Of a stretch of DNA of 22,048 nt, positions 1-6,635 are shown piece by piece (the stretch's first letter is position 1; each line of letters opens with the position of its first letter). The stretch is from contig DAHF01000029.1 of the NCBI GenBank assembly GCA_002495845.1, positions 6,001 through 28,048 of the forward strand, given 5' to 3'. Made by a program: the position numbers and the translations under genes. The stretch comes from Sulfolobus sp. UBA167. Lineage in GTDB: Archaea > Thermoproteota > Thermoprotei_A > Sulfolobales > Sulfolobaceae. Under the pieces are notes generated by a model that worked only from the letters and a program-made list of their open reading frames with translations, was not told where the DNA came from and made no database searches.

Positions 1-23
1 AAGGTGAATTTAGATTGCATGTC

Positions 24-50
24 CTCCTACTGCACCTTAAAATGCAGGAG
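24..50. repeat. imperfect inverted repeat before amrS
   Basis: CTCC (24-27) plus TGCA (31-34) on the left mirror TGCAGGAG (43-50) on the right, with a 3-base bulge and an 8-base AT-rich loop. The repeat ends 39 bases before the amrS start codon, so it could be an operator or the end of a gene outside the window. It is short and imperfect, and chance is possible. Confidence 0.25.
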
Positions 51-89
51 AATATCTTAATACAGAGGAAAACAAAGTCTAATTAAAGC

Positions 90-1145
90 ATGAGCAAGAA
101 GGCGTTTCTGTTTAGAAAGTCCGAAGATAGAGTGATCTGTACTGCATGCGCTAGAAGGTGTGCCTTACGTGAAGGCCAGACGGGCTTCTGTGGAGTTAGG
201 ACTGTAAGAAATGGTGAGCTTAACCTAGATGTGTACGGAAAGATCGCCGCAGCACACATTGACCCAATAGAGAAGAAACCACTCGTCCATTTCAACCCCG
301 GTTCGAAGGTATTCTCCATTTCGACTTTCGGGTGCAATTGGATGTGTGCATATTGCCAAAACTTCGACATAAGCCAGAGGAGAAGAGATGAGGGCTCTGA
401 GGTGAGTCCAGAGGACGTTATACTCCTGGCTAAGGCATATCAAGTTGAAGGCATGACTTACACCTACAACGAGCCTACAATTTTCATAGAATATGCCCAC
501 GACATAGGGATGATAGCTAGAAAAGAAGGAATGTTCAACACCATGGTCTCGAACGGGTATTGGACTGACGAGGCTGTTGACTATTCCAAAGAATTCCTGG
601 ACGCTGTCACAATAGACTTTAAGGGAAATGGAGAGCCTAAATTCATGAAAAGGTATACAGGATCATCTGGTCCGGAGCCCATAATTGAGACTATAGCGGA
701 ACTGAAGAGAAGGGGAATACACGTGGAACTAACGGACTTGATAATACCCCAGATAGGGGACTCCTTAGAGAGCGGAAAGAACCTTTTAACTAAGGTAATG
801 GACCTTCTAGGACCAGACGTGCCCATACACTTCCTCAGGTTTCATCCGGATTACAAGTTGCTCAATATCCCTCCAACTGATGTAAAGACCCTAGAATCGC
901 ATTACCATTTAGCTAAAGATTTGGGCTTCCGCTTCATCTACATAGGCAATGTCCCCGGTCATCCCTTCGAGAACACATACTGTCCCTCATGCGGAGAAGT
1001 AGTGATCAGAAGGTATGGTTTCAGAATCTTAGAGTGGAACCTAACAGAGGACATGAAGTGCAAAAACTGCGGAGAAAAGATTCCAATAGAGGGCAAACTT
1101 TCAAAAAACGCGTTTCATGATAGGTTTGAGGAGATATATATCTAG
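90..1145 (+). CDS. amrS: AmmeMemoRadiSam-type radical SAM protein
   Basis: This 351-residue protein belongs to the radical SAM family related to pyruvate formate-lyase activating enzymes. The [4Fe-4S]/S-adenosylmethionine motif CxxxCxxC is seen at Cys82, Cys86 and Cys89. A Cys-rich N-terminal segment (Cys17, 20, 24, 34) is typical of the AmmeMemoRadiSam branch. A C-terminal zinc-ribbon-like element has two CxxC pairs (298/301 and 324/327). The family is often linked with AMMECR1 and Memo proteins, and its substrate is not firmly known. Neither partner is in this window, so the subfamily call rests on the N-terminal cysteines and overall shape. The ATG at 90 lies close to the promoter region, and the stop codon is shared palindromically with the convergent hydratase gene. 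Confidence 0.85.
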   Translation: MSKKAFLFRKSEDRVICTACARRCALREGQTGFCGVRTVRNGELNLDVYGKIAAAHIDPIEKKPLVHFNPGSKVFSISTFGCNWMCAYCQNFDISQRRRDEGSEVSPEDVILLAKAYQVEGMTYTYNEPTIFIEYAHDIGMIARKEGMFNTMVSNGYWTDEAVDYSKEFLDAVTIDFKGNGEPKFMKRYTGSSGPEPIIETIAELKRRGIHVELTDLIIPQIGDSLESGKNLLTKVMDLLGPDVPIHFLRFHPDYKLLNIPPTDVKTLESHYHLAKDLGFRFIYIGNVPGHPFENTYCPSCGEVVIRRYGFRILEWNLTEDMKCKNCGEKIPIEGKLSKNAFHDRFEEIYI

Positions 1146-1900
1146 CCCTTATTCTTGTTTAGGAACTTGTCTATCCTTACCTTAGCCTCGTCCGTGGTGA
1201 AAACTAGGCTCCACCCAAGGCTCTCCATGTTTAGGGCTGTGTCCATCGGAGAATCGATACCTTTGTTCACTAGCAACTTTATCTCAGCTAAAGACGTCTG
1301 GGACTGGGACGCTATCTTCATTGCTAGGCCTCTGGTCTCCTCCTCAAGCTTTTCCTTCGGAACTACCCTCTCTACCAACCCTATCTTCTGGGCCTCTGTT
1401 GAAGGTATCCTGTCCCCTGTGAACATGAGTTCCAGTGCCTTACCCTTACCTACTAGTCTTGGTAGCCTCTGAGTTCCACCGAACCCTGGGTAAATGCCTA
1501 GAGTTATCTCAGGAAGACCTACTTGGGAGTCGTCCGAAGCAATCCTGATGTCGCATGCCATGGCTATCTCCAGTCCTCCCCCTAAGGCGTAGCCGTTTAT
1601 CATTGCGATCACTGGCTTTCTGACGTTTTCTATGTAGTCCATGAGCTCCCTTCCTTTCTTTGCGAAAAGCCACGCTCCCTCAGGGTTTAAGGTCTTGAAG
1701 TGCGATATATCTGCACCAGCACAGAAAGCCTTTCCGTTTCCGGTGATAATTATCACTTTAACTTCATTATCTTTCTCCATCTGTTCAACAGATTGCCTTA
1801 ACTCTTCTATCATCTTCTCATTTATTACGTTTAGTTTATCTGGTCTGTTCAGATATATCCAACCTAGCGGAGCCTCTTTCTTCATGGAAACTGTGTCCAT
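1142..1900 (-). CDS. enoyl-CoA hydratase/isomerase family protein
   Basis: This 252-residue crotonase-fold enzyme should add water to an enoyl-CoA, or remove it from a 3-hydroxyacyl-CoA. The oxyanion-hole segment AFCAGAD is at residues 58-64 and ALGGGLE at 105-111. Both catalytic glutamates of classical hydratases are present: Glu111, and Glu131 in LPEITLGIYPG. From memory it resembles the Sulfolobales 3-hydroxypropionyl-CoA dehydratase of the 3-hydroxypropionate/4-hydroxybutyrate carbon fixation cycle over most of its length. Several paralogues exist in these genomes, so a role in fatty-acid or amino-acid breakdown is equally open. The ATG at 1900 was chosen because the next Met (residue 6) would shorten the first strand of the fold. 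It is convergent with amrS and divergent from the membrane protein gene. Confidence 0.88.
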   Translation of the reverse strand: MDTVSMKKEAPLGWIYLNRPDKLNVINEKMIEELRQSVEQMEKDNEVKVIIITGNGKAFCAGADISHFKTLNPEGAWLFAKKGRELMDYIENVRKPVIAMINGYALGGGLEIAMACDIRIASDDSQVGLPEITLGIYPGFGGTQRLPRLVGKGKALELMFTGDRIPSTEAQKIGLVERVVPKEKLEEETRGLAMKIASQSQTSLAEIKLLVNKGIDSPMDTALNMESLGWSLVFTTDEAKVRIDKFLNKNKG

Positions 1901-1938
1901 TTTTCCCTGGTCATATGAAGAGAAAACTTAGTATTAAT

Positions 1939-1948
1939 GCTTTAAAGC
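1939..1948. promoter_or_regulatory. palindromic TATA element of divergent promoter
   Basis: A perfect 10-base palindrome, GCTTTAAAGC, sits in the 68-base gap between divergent genes. Its TTTAAA core (1941-1946) is 23-28 bases before the ATG at 1969, the spacing of a leaderless archaeal promoter for the plus-strand gene. It lies further (41-46 bases) from the minus-strand ATG, whose own box may be the AAGTTTT-like stretch at 1925-1931. Confidence 0.5.
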
Positions 1949-1968
1949 TCGGAATGGTAATATAGCTT

Positions 1969-2538
1969 ATGGGTCTGGACAAGCAATTATTACTAACTTC
2001 TGTCTCAGAGTCGGTAGTACCCTTTGTGGGAAGCAGTGTAGCGTCCGGGCATCTCTTCACCAAGTTAAGGGATGTGTTCTCTGTATATCAATACCTTCTA
2101 ACTTGTATTCCGCTTACCATATTCACTACTGGAGTGGCTTCTTACCTCATTCTAGGTAACATATATTACTCCCTTTATATAATATCTGCAGTTATCCTTG
2201 CTCCATTGGTCATACCCATAATCATGTCTTTCAAGTATAAGGGAATAGAGACCAGGGTGACGGAGAACTACATTGAGATAGACGTTAAAGTCCCAGTCAA
2301 CATTTCGTCTTACGACCCCAACGAGCTGTTCAACCACGTCTTCAAGAAAGCATCCAGAAGTATAAGAAATCCTTACTACTCAAAGAAGTTAGGTAACATG
2401 AGCAATTGCGGTCACCTTAGAGTTACATACCTAGGTGACGACAAAATGGTGTTGAAGAGAAGGTGCGGAGAGTTAATAGTGGAAGTAACAATAACGCCAC
2501 AGAGGGAAGCTAACATGTCAGTGAGGATTGACTACTGA
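1969..2538 (+). CDS. two-helix membrane protein, unrecognised
   Basis: I do not recognise this 189-residue protein. Two hydrophobic segments, about residues 40-62 and 66-88, form a probable transmembrane hairpin. After it comes a polar domain of about 100 residues (90-189) with alternating hydrophobic residues that suggest beta strands, rich in Lys/Arg in the middle. Positive charge after the second helix (FKYKG) favours a cytoplasmic C-terminal domain. The TGA stop directly abuts the ATG of the DUF309 gene, so the two are almost certainly co-transcribed and may work together. The ATG at 1969 fits the TTTAAA box about 25 bases upstream. Base composition is like that of its neighbours. Confidence 0.7.
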   Translation: MGLDKQLLLTSVSESVVPFVGSSVASGHLFTKLRDVFSVYQYLLTCIPLTIFTTGVASYLILGNIYYSLYIISAVILAPLVIPIIMSFKYKGIETRVTENYIEIDVKVPVNISSYDPNELFNHVFKKASRSIRNPYYSKKLGNMSNCGHLRVTYLGDDKMVLKRRCGELIVEVTITPQREANMSVRIDY

Positions 2539-3024
2539 ATGGATCAAAACAAACAAGTAAGGACAATCCTTTTTTATGATAATTCTCTTTTTGCTGATGG
2601 ATTAAAAGGACAGCTGAGATTGAGGAGCAACGTAATAGACGTCAGGAAGGGACCTAAGTACATGGAAGTTGACGTTCTAGGAGACTATAGCAACGTGATA
2701 GAAGCGCTAGGAAAACCCCTTTTTAAGTCAAGCTCTTTTGATGACTTTTCAAGCTTCTGGGACGGAAGATTCTGGGAGGCGCATGAGGCTATAGAAAATC
2801 TATGGAGAGAAGAGAAGGACTCCTACTTGAGAACTTACTACCAGGCACTTATCCTCATATGCGCATCAATGATAAAGTTCTATAAGGGAGACATCAATGT
2901 ATCTGACGCTTTGATGAAGAAGGCGATTTCAATGCTTTCCAGCGTACCTAAGTATAAGAAAGAAGAGGGATTCAAGGAATTAATTTCACATCAAAAAATG
3001 ATTGATACCAATAATCTAAAGTAA
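2539..3024 (+). CDS. DUF309 family protein
   Basis: The C-terminal half of this 161-residue protein matches the DUF309 family, helical proteins of unknown biochemical role. The family core is visible at residues 73-90 (FWDGRFWEAHEAIENLWR): the conserved His82 and Glu83 and the Trp-Arg end of the first helix. It is followed by the helix YYQALILICASMIKFYKG. The first 65 residues look like a separate small alpha/beta region that I cannot name. The gene starts immediately after the stop of the upstream membrane protein gene (TGA-ATG, no gap), which implies translational coupling. An inverted repeat followed by a T-rich run begins a few bases after its stop. Confidence 0.75.
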   Translation: MDQNKQVRTILFYDNSLFADGLKGQLRLRSNVIDVRKGPKYMEVDVLGDYSNVIEALGKPLFKSSSFDDFSSFWDGRFWEAHEAIENLWREEKDSYLRTYYQALILICASMIKFYKGDINVSDALMKKAISMLSSVPKYKKEEGFKELISHQKMIDTNNLK

Positions 3025-3027
3025 ATC

Positions 3028-3064
3028 GAATGATAAGATAGAAATAATGTTATCATTTCTTTTA
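3028..3064 (+). terminator. inverted repeat plus T-rich run after DUF309 gene
   Basis: AATGATAA (3029-3036) is perfectly mirrored by TTATCATT (3050-3057), extendable by one G-U pair, with a 13-base loop. T-rich sequence continues to 3064. It begins 4 bases after the stop of the DUF309 gene and lies between convergent genes, so transcript end formation is the simplest reading. Archaeal termination mainly needs the T-run, so the stem's role is uncertain. Confidence 0.45.
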
Positions 3065-3112
3065 GAGATTTGAGATAAAAAGCATCTATTTAATTATACA
3101 TTACATACATCA

Positions 3113-3601
3113 TCATTTCTTGTAACCAAACTTGCGGAGTATGCTATATCTCTCTTTTACATCTTCCTCAGTCTCCACTCCCAAGGGGGTCATACCGTCA
3201 ACTACTCCAATGACTCCTCTACCTTGATCTGTCTCCGCAACTAGCACTTGCAACGGATTTGCAGTTGCAGCAAATACTCTCACTACCTCTTCCACGCTCT
3301 TTATCCTGTTAAGCACATTTATAGGGAAAGAATTTGAGATATAGATTACGAAAACGTGACCTGCAGCGATCCTCTTGCAGGCATCTACAGCGCTCGTAAT
3401 AAGCTTCTCATCGTTTCCGTCCTTCCTTATTAGTCTCTTTCCGCTTGCCTCACAGAAACCTATGCCGAACTTGATAGAAGGACTTGAAGATACTAAGGTC
3501 TCATATAAGTCTTCCACGGTCTTTATGAAATGGGACTGACCTACTATTACATTTGTATTTTCGGGTATTTCCAATCTGACTACGTCTATCTTAACGCTCA
3601 T
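3113..3601 (-). CDS. adenosine-specific kinase family protein (PF04008)
   Basis: This 162-residue protein matches the small archaeal/bacterial family annotated as adenosine-specific kinase, formerly DUF355. Characteristic stretches include the N-terminal strand followed by NVIVGQSHFIKTVEDLYE, the FGIGFCEASGKRLIR segment, the HVFVIY strand and the C-terminal ANPLQVLVAETDQGRGVIGVVDG segment. The biochemical role in vivo is poorly known. The reading frame is open further upstream to 3697, but the start at 3601 is preferred: it gives the family's usual length, and a TATA-like element lies 23-30 bases before it. The longer form would add a hydrophobic stretch (FLIFFLLIL) alien to the family and would overlap the upstream gene. 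Confidence 0.85.
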   Translation of the reverse strand: MSVKIDVVRLEIPENTNVIVGQSHFIKTVEDLYETLVSSSPSIKFGIGFCEASGKRLIRKDGNDEKLITSAVDACKRIAAGHVFVIYISNSFPINVLNRIKSVEEVVRVFAATANPLQVLVAETDQGRGVIGVVDGMTPLGVETEEDVKERYSILRKFGYKK

Positions 3602-3623
3602 AGTCAGGATTAAGAGAAAGAAA

Positions 3624-3631
3624 ATTAAAAA
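3624..3631 (-). promoter_or_regulatory. TATA element of the adenosine-specific kinase gene
   Basis: On the minus strand TTTTTAAT lies 23-30 bases before the ATG at 3601, the distance expected for a leaderless archaeal transcript. This element is the main support for the shorter start. Confidence 0.5.
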
Positions 3632-3677
3632 TCCGTCGAGGACCACTTCATCATGCTTCAGTTGTACTCCTAAGTCT

Positions 3678-4076
3678 TCATCTGTACAAGTAAGCATAGC
3701 TTAGCGTGATCTCCTCGCTCCCAGAGAGGGAGAAGGTGTACGTATAATGAAGATCTGTAACCAATATTTTATAATCACCCTTAGGCAAGACAAATGTGGC
3801 AACCCCATTGGAAGCTGTGAAGTTCATCTCGTGATACACGTAAGCTGAGCCGTTATAATAGTAGAGCCATACGTCAGCATCGCCTAAGGGAGAGACACCA
3901 CCGAATGGACCGTAGTTCATCAAGACCTTCACTTTGAGTACATATTCCCCGTTGCTTGAAGTAGTAGGAATAGATGACGTAGACACGGTAGTCTTATAGG
4001 AAGAGGCTGCGAAGACGCCAACAGCAGTAACGACGAGGACTAGCACAAGGAGACCAAGCAATATCCTTTTGTTCAT
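3678..4076 (-). CDS. small secreted or membrane-anchored beta-rich protein
   Basis: This 132-residue protein begins with a basic N-terminus (MNKR) and a hydrophobic segment at about residues 5-24, fitting a class I signal peptide or single anchor. A Ser/Thr-rich linker follows (about 25-42), of the kind glycosylated in Sulfolobales surface proteins. The rest is a single beta-sandwich-like domain. Its pattern of strand, D-A-D-V-W-L-Y-Y-Y, then G-V-A-T-F-V-L-P-K-G-D-Y resembles carboxypeptidase-regulatory or transthyretin-like modules, which are common in surface proteins. No enzyme motif is seen and I cannot assign a partner. It shares its upstream region with the divergent VIT1/CCC1-like gene. 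Confidence 0.72.
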   Translation of the reverse strand: MNKRILLGLLVLVLVVTAVGVFAASSYKTTVSTSSIPTTSSNGEYVLKVKVLMNYGPFGGVSPLGDADVWLYYYNGSAYVYHEMNFTASNGVATFVLPKGDYKILVTDLHYTYTFSLSGSEEITLSYAYLYR

Positions 4077-4099
4077 CTCTAGCCTTTTCCCATAAACTA

Positions 4100-4108
4100 A
4101 TATATAAG
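4100..4108. promoter_or_regulatory. shared TATA region of divergent genes
   Basis: ATATATAAG lies in the 61-base gap between divergent genes. The symmetric TATATA core (4101-4106) is 25-30 bases before the minus-strand ATG (4076), which is ideal leaderless spacing. It is 32-37 bases before the plus-strand GTG (4138). One symmetric box may serve both directions. Confidence 0.45.
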
Positions 4109-4137
4109 TTCAAGCATAATGATCTCAGAGTTTAATT

Positions 4138-4686
4138 GTGTATAATCAAAAGATCCTTAACGCCATAAAGTATGCTTTAATACACGATATTGGGAACGCG
4201 AGGAATTACCTCGTTTTGGGCTCTTTTGATGGCTTGCTCTTGTCCATAAGCATAATCATGGGCTCAGTTTTTTACAACATCTCGACTGCTGACATGAGGA
4301 CTGCTATTATAAGCGGGCTGGTGGGCACGTCAATATCATCCCTTTGGAACGCTTTCGTAGTGGAGCTGAGCCAAAAGAAGGAGGAACTGGAGGAATTAGA
4401 AAGACAGTTGATGAGGAGCTTGAAGGGAACAGTTTATGACTACAGTGGGAAAATTTCAGCTGTGGTGTCTGGGATATCCCACGGGACTTCCCCATTTTTA
4501 GGGCTACTCCCCTTCGAGGTTTTCTCGTATACTCACGAGATAATGTATACAATGCTCGTTTCCCTTATCTTGCTATTCCTGATGGGACTCCTCTACGGAA
4601 ACGAAATTAAACAAAAGATAAAAACTAGCGTAGTTATGATCTTGGCTGGGATAATAGCGGTTGCAGTAATCTACGTCATTTCTTAA
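4138..4686 (+). CDS. VIT1/CCC1-like membrane protein
   Basis: This 182-residue polytopic membrane protein resembles the archaeal branch of the VIT1/CCC1 family, whose characterised eukaryotic members move iron or manganese. The hallmark first helix with LGSFDGLLLSISIIMGS (residues 27-43) is present. About five hydrophobic segments are seen: 24-44, 55-75, 107-130, 133-154 and 162-181. A strongly charged helical loop (KKEELEELERQL, about 80-91) follows the second, where family members place the metal-binding cytoplasmic region. Metal transport is inferred from the family only. The start is GTG at 4138. No ATG is in frame between it and the upstream in-frame TGA at 4120-4122. Confidence 0.65.
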   Translation: MYNQKILNAIKYALIHDIGNARNYLVLGSFDGLLLSISIIMGSVFYNISTADMRTAIISGLVGTSISSLWNAFVVELSQKKEELEELERQLMRSLKGTVYDYSGKISAVVSGISHGTSPFLGLLPFEVFSYTHEIMYTMLVSLILLFLMGLLYGNEIKQKIKTSVVMILAGIIAVAVIYVIS

Positions 4687-4697
4687 CTCGTTTCTCT

Positions 4698-4889
4698 CTA
4701 TATCCACCAACCTGAGATGCTCATGCAACCGTACCTCTCGTGCAAAAGAAAGCACGCTTTATTTTCTCCCTTATTGCACCTTTCACAAAGGTCTACGTAT
4801 TCCTTAACTGTTTCGTCATCACATATGACTCTTCCGCAGATCTCCACGCACTTCCTTCCTTCCAACAATATGAAGCATTCTTCATTCAT
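4698..4889 (-). CDS. Cys-rich small protein
   Basis: I do not recognise this 63-residue protein. It has eight cysteines (5, 14, 18, 23, 35, 38, 46, 55), a CxxC pair at 35/38, an acidic middle and an SGWWI C-terminus. There is no signal peptide, so intracellular metal binding or disulfide pairing is likelier than secretion. Three features argue that the gene is real: Cys codons at this density are unlikely in a chance frame; there is a GGTG ribosome binding site nine bases before the ATG; and a TTAAAT promoter-like element lies about 30 bases upstream. The competing plus-strand frame over the same bases is low-complexity in character and is taken as a shadow. The gene is divergent from the cupin gene and convergent with the VIT1-like gene, 11 bases away. 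Confidence 0.6.
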   Translation of the reverse strand: MNEECFILLEGRKCVEICGRVICDDETVKEYVDLCERCNKGENKACFLLHERYGCMSISGWWI

Positions 4890-4900
4890 TAGTATACACC

Positions 4901-4924
4901 TTTTTATATTACTTATACAATTTA
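4901..4924. promoter_or_regulatory. back-to-back promoters in a 44-base gap
   Basis: TTTTTATATT (4901-4910) lies 24-33 bases before the cupin ATG on the plus strand. On the minus strand TTAAAT (4919-4924) lies 30-35 bases before the Cys-rich protein ATG at 4889. Each box therefore sits inside the transcribed or core region of the other gene, so the two promoters probably interfere. Confidence 0.5.
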
Positions 4925-4933
4925 AGTATTAGC

Positions 4934-5485
4934 ATGTCAAAGCTAGTTGAAAGAAAGGATAAGCAGGAGGAACTAAGGGAGAGTGTGAGCTCCCTTGTAA
5001 AGGAGGTAGAAGAAGAGTCCGAAGATCTGAAGGTAGTCACATTCATGGAATACACTGCACCACCTGAAGAAGTGAAACCGAAAGTAATAAGCTTCACGAA
5101 AGTTCTTCCCATACTTCAGACAATAGCTGAAAACAACGACGTAGAGGAAGGAGTAGCGAAGATAATGTTCCTCTCTAAATCTACGGGTAGAAATAGGGGG
5201 CTGACACCCACGATGATGCCAGGGTTTCAACTAGTAAAGCCAGGGAGGAGCACCAAACCACACTCCCACAATATGGCTTCCATATACTTAGTCGTCAAAG
5301 GTAAGGGCTACAGCGAGATAGACGGCAGGAAATACCACTGGGAACAAGGAGATGTGTTTGTAGTCCCTGCAAACGCGGTCCACTCTCACACTAATACAGG
5401 GAGGGAGGACGCTGTGCTGTTTGACGTTACAGACTCAGGTCTCTTAGAGAGCCTCGGTATATTAGAATTCAGAGAGCAAGAGTGA
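4934..5485 (+). CDS. cupin-domain protein, dioxygenase-like
   Basis: This 183-residue protein has a single cupin barrel in its C-terminal half (about 95-172). The metal-binding histidines are visible: His110 and His112 (HSH) in motif 1, and His150 and His152 in motif 2. The glutamate usual in motif 1 is replaced (HNMASIYLVVKGKG). That replacement, with the D-G-x-x-Y-x-W-x-x-G-D-V-F-V-V-P stretch, recalls gentisate or hydroxynaphthoate dioxygenase-like cupins, so oxidation of an aromatic or phenolic compound is possible but not shown. The first 60 residues are charged and helical (KEVEEESEDLK) and precede the barrel. A six-base T run follows about 45 bases after the stop. Confidence 0.78.
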   Translation: MSKLVERKDKQEELRESVSSLVKEVEEESEDLKVVTFMEYTAPPEEVKPKVISFTKVLPILQTIAENNDVEEGVAKIMFLSKSTGRNRGLTPTMMPGFQLVKPGRSTKPHSHNMASIYLVVKGKGYSEIDGRKYHWEQGDVFVVPANAVHSHTNTGREDAVLFDVTDSGLLESLGILEFREQE

Positions 5486-5514
5486 GAAAAGAAGGAAATA
5501 GAAGGGAAGATTTT

Positions 5515-5546
5515 ATCTGTAAGACTCCCCTTTTTTATATACAGAT
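5515..5546 (+). terminator. T-run within inverted repeat after cupin gene
   Basis: CCCC followed by TTTTTT (5527-5536) lies in the loop between ATCTGTA (5515-5521) and TACAGAT (5540-5546), 30 bases after the cupin stop. The T run alone is a good archaeal terminator; the flanking 7-base repeat may be incidental. Confidence 0.45.
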
Positions 5547-5633
5547 TAATAGATCTTTTTCTAACATACCATCTACTAATCTCTCAGCCTGCCATGAATA
5601 TTTCACAAAGTAAAGAGAGAATTTCTCTTAATA

Positions 5634-5655
5634 GAAAAATAGAAGAAATAAAAAG
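5634..5655 (-). terminator. T-rich end of dehydrogenase transcript
   Basis: On the minus strand a run of T-rich blocks (TTTTTATTTCTTC, then TATTTTTC) begins about 15 bases after the dehydrogenase stop. This fits archaeal T-rich termination. A short dyad AGAGAATTTCTCT (5616-5628) lies just beyond. Confidence 0.4.
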
Positions 5656-5669
5656 TAATGATGACATTA

Positions 5670-6635
5670 TTATTTAATGTTGAACTTGTCTCCCCACACT
5701 AGCTTAAAGACGTTTATCAGCTTCTCGTCACGCCATTTGGATATCTCTGGGAACGTCTTGCCCTTGAGGAATTCATAGTCCTTCATTTGGGACACCGCCC
5801 TCATTACTCCAGTGTACGGAAATTTATCGTACTTTGCTAGGTCATACATCCACTCATTAGCTCCGTATCCAAATCCCCTGTTGAAGAAGTACTCCAGTCC
5901 TCCCTCTCCTCCGCCAAGGTGGTATGTAAGGAACGGTCCCATGAAAGCCCACCTAAGCCCTATCGCTGCAGTCATTACTTTGTCTATGTCCTCTACTGTC
6001 GCTATCCCTTCGTCAACGAGGTACACTGCCTCCCTGAAAAGCGCGAAAGCTAGCCTGTTTCCTAGGAATCCCGGTACTTCCTTCTTGAGGACGACGACTA
6101 TCCTGTCTAGCTTCTCCATGAAGTCTTTCGAAGCATCTAAGGTATCCTGTGAAGTCTTCTCTCCCGGTACTATCTCAACCAGAGGGAGAAGATGTGGAGG
6201 ATTCCAAGGGTGGTCTATCACTCCCCTCTCTGGGTGCTTTTTCATAGCCTTCTGCATCTCGGTCATCAAGAGCCCTGAAGTGCAACTAGCTAGAATAACG
6301 TCCTTGTCTAACTTGTCGTCTAAATATCCGAAGAGCTTCTTCTTTGCATCGTAGTCTTCTATTATAGCTTCCAAAACGTAATCAGTGCTTTCCACAGCCT
6401 CGTCTAGGCTTGTAGTCGTCTTTATCTTAGACATGTAAGTTTCAGGCTGTTGGTCAACCATTTTGACGTTTCTCATGACCTCCAGATATCCCTTTACCTT
6501 AGCCATTGCCTTATCTAACGTCTCCTTCTTCTCGGAGTACAGCGAAACCGAATACCCCTTTGTTGCAATTAGGGTTGCCCAACCTGCACCTATTACGCCC
6601 GCTCCGATTACAGAAACCTTCTTGATGTCGCGCAT
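5670..6635 (-). CDS. 3-hydroxyacyl-CoA dehydrogenase family protein
   Basis: This 321-residue NAD-dependent dehydrogenase has the Rossmann motif GAGVIG at residues 11-16 and the catalytic region DHPWNPPHLLPLVEIVPG at 141-158. That region holds the expected His142, Asn145 and Glu154. The C-terminal helical domain follows (VPGFLGNRLAFALFREAVYLVDEG). The single-domain length and the WNPPHLLPLVE wording place it nearer the lambda-crystallin, L-gulonate/carnitine dehydrogenase and archaeal 3-hydroxybutyryl-CoA dehydrogenase group than the bifunctional FadB type. In Sulfolobales such enzymes oxidise 3-hydroxybutyryl-CoA in the autotrophic cycle; the exact substrate here is inferred. It is transcribed alone. 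A TATAC-like element lies about 22-29 bases before the ATG. Confidence 0.85.
   Translation of the reverse strand: MRDIKKVSVIGAGVIGAGWATLIATKGYSVSLYSEKKETLDKAMAKVKGYLEVMRNVKMVDQQPETYMSKIKTTTSLDEAVESTDYVLEAIIEDYDAKKKLFGYLDDKLDKDVILASCTSGLLMTEMQKAMKKHPERGVIDHPWNPPHLLPLVEIVPGEKTSQDTLDASKDFMEKLDRIVVVLKKEVPGFLGNRLAFALFREAVYLVDEGIATVEDIDKVMTAAIGLRWAFMGPFLTYHLGGGEGGLEYFFNRGFGYGANEWMYDLAKYDKFPYTGVMRAVSQMKDYEFLKGKTFPEISKWRDEKLINVFKLVWGDKFNIK

Noticed and set aside
4717..4932. Plus-strand frame opposite the Cys-rich protein
   Set aside because: It runs through the shared promoter gap, has no ribosome binding site, and its sequence looks like a shadow; the minus-strand frame has better signals.
5616..5628. 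Dyad AGAGAATTTCTCT as an operator
   Set aside because: It lies downstream of two convergent genes and far from any promoter; likely chance in AT-rich sequence.
5812..6354. Plus-strand frame of 180 codons inside the dehydrogenase
   Set aside because: Antisense to a conserved enzyme; the translation is Ser/Pro-rich with no domain.
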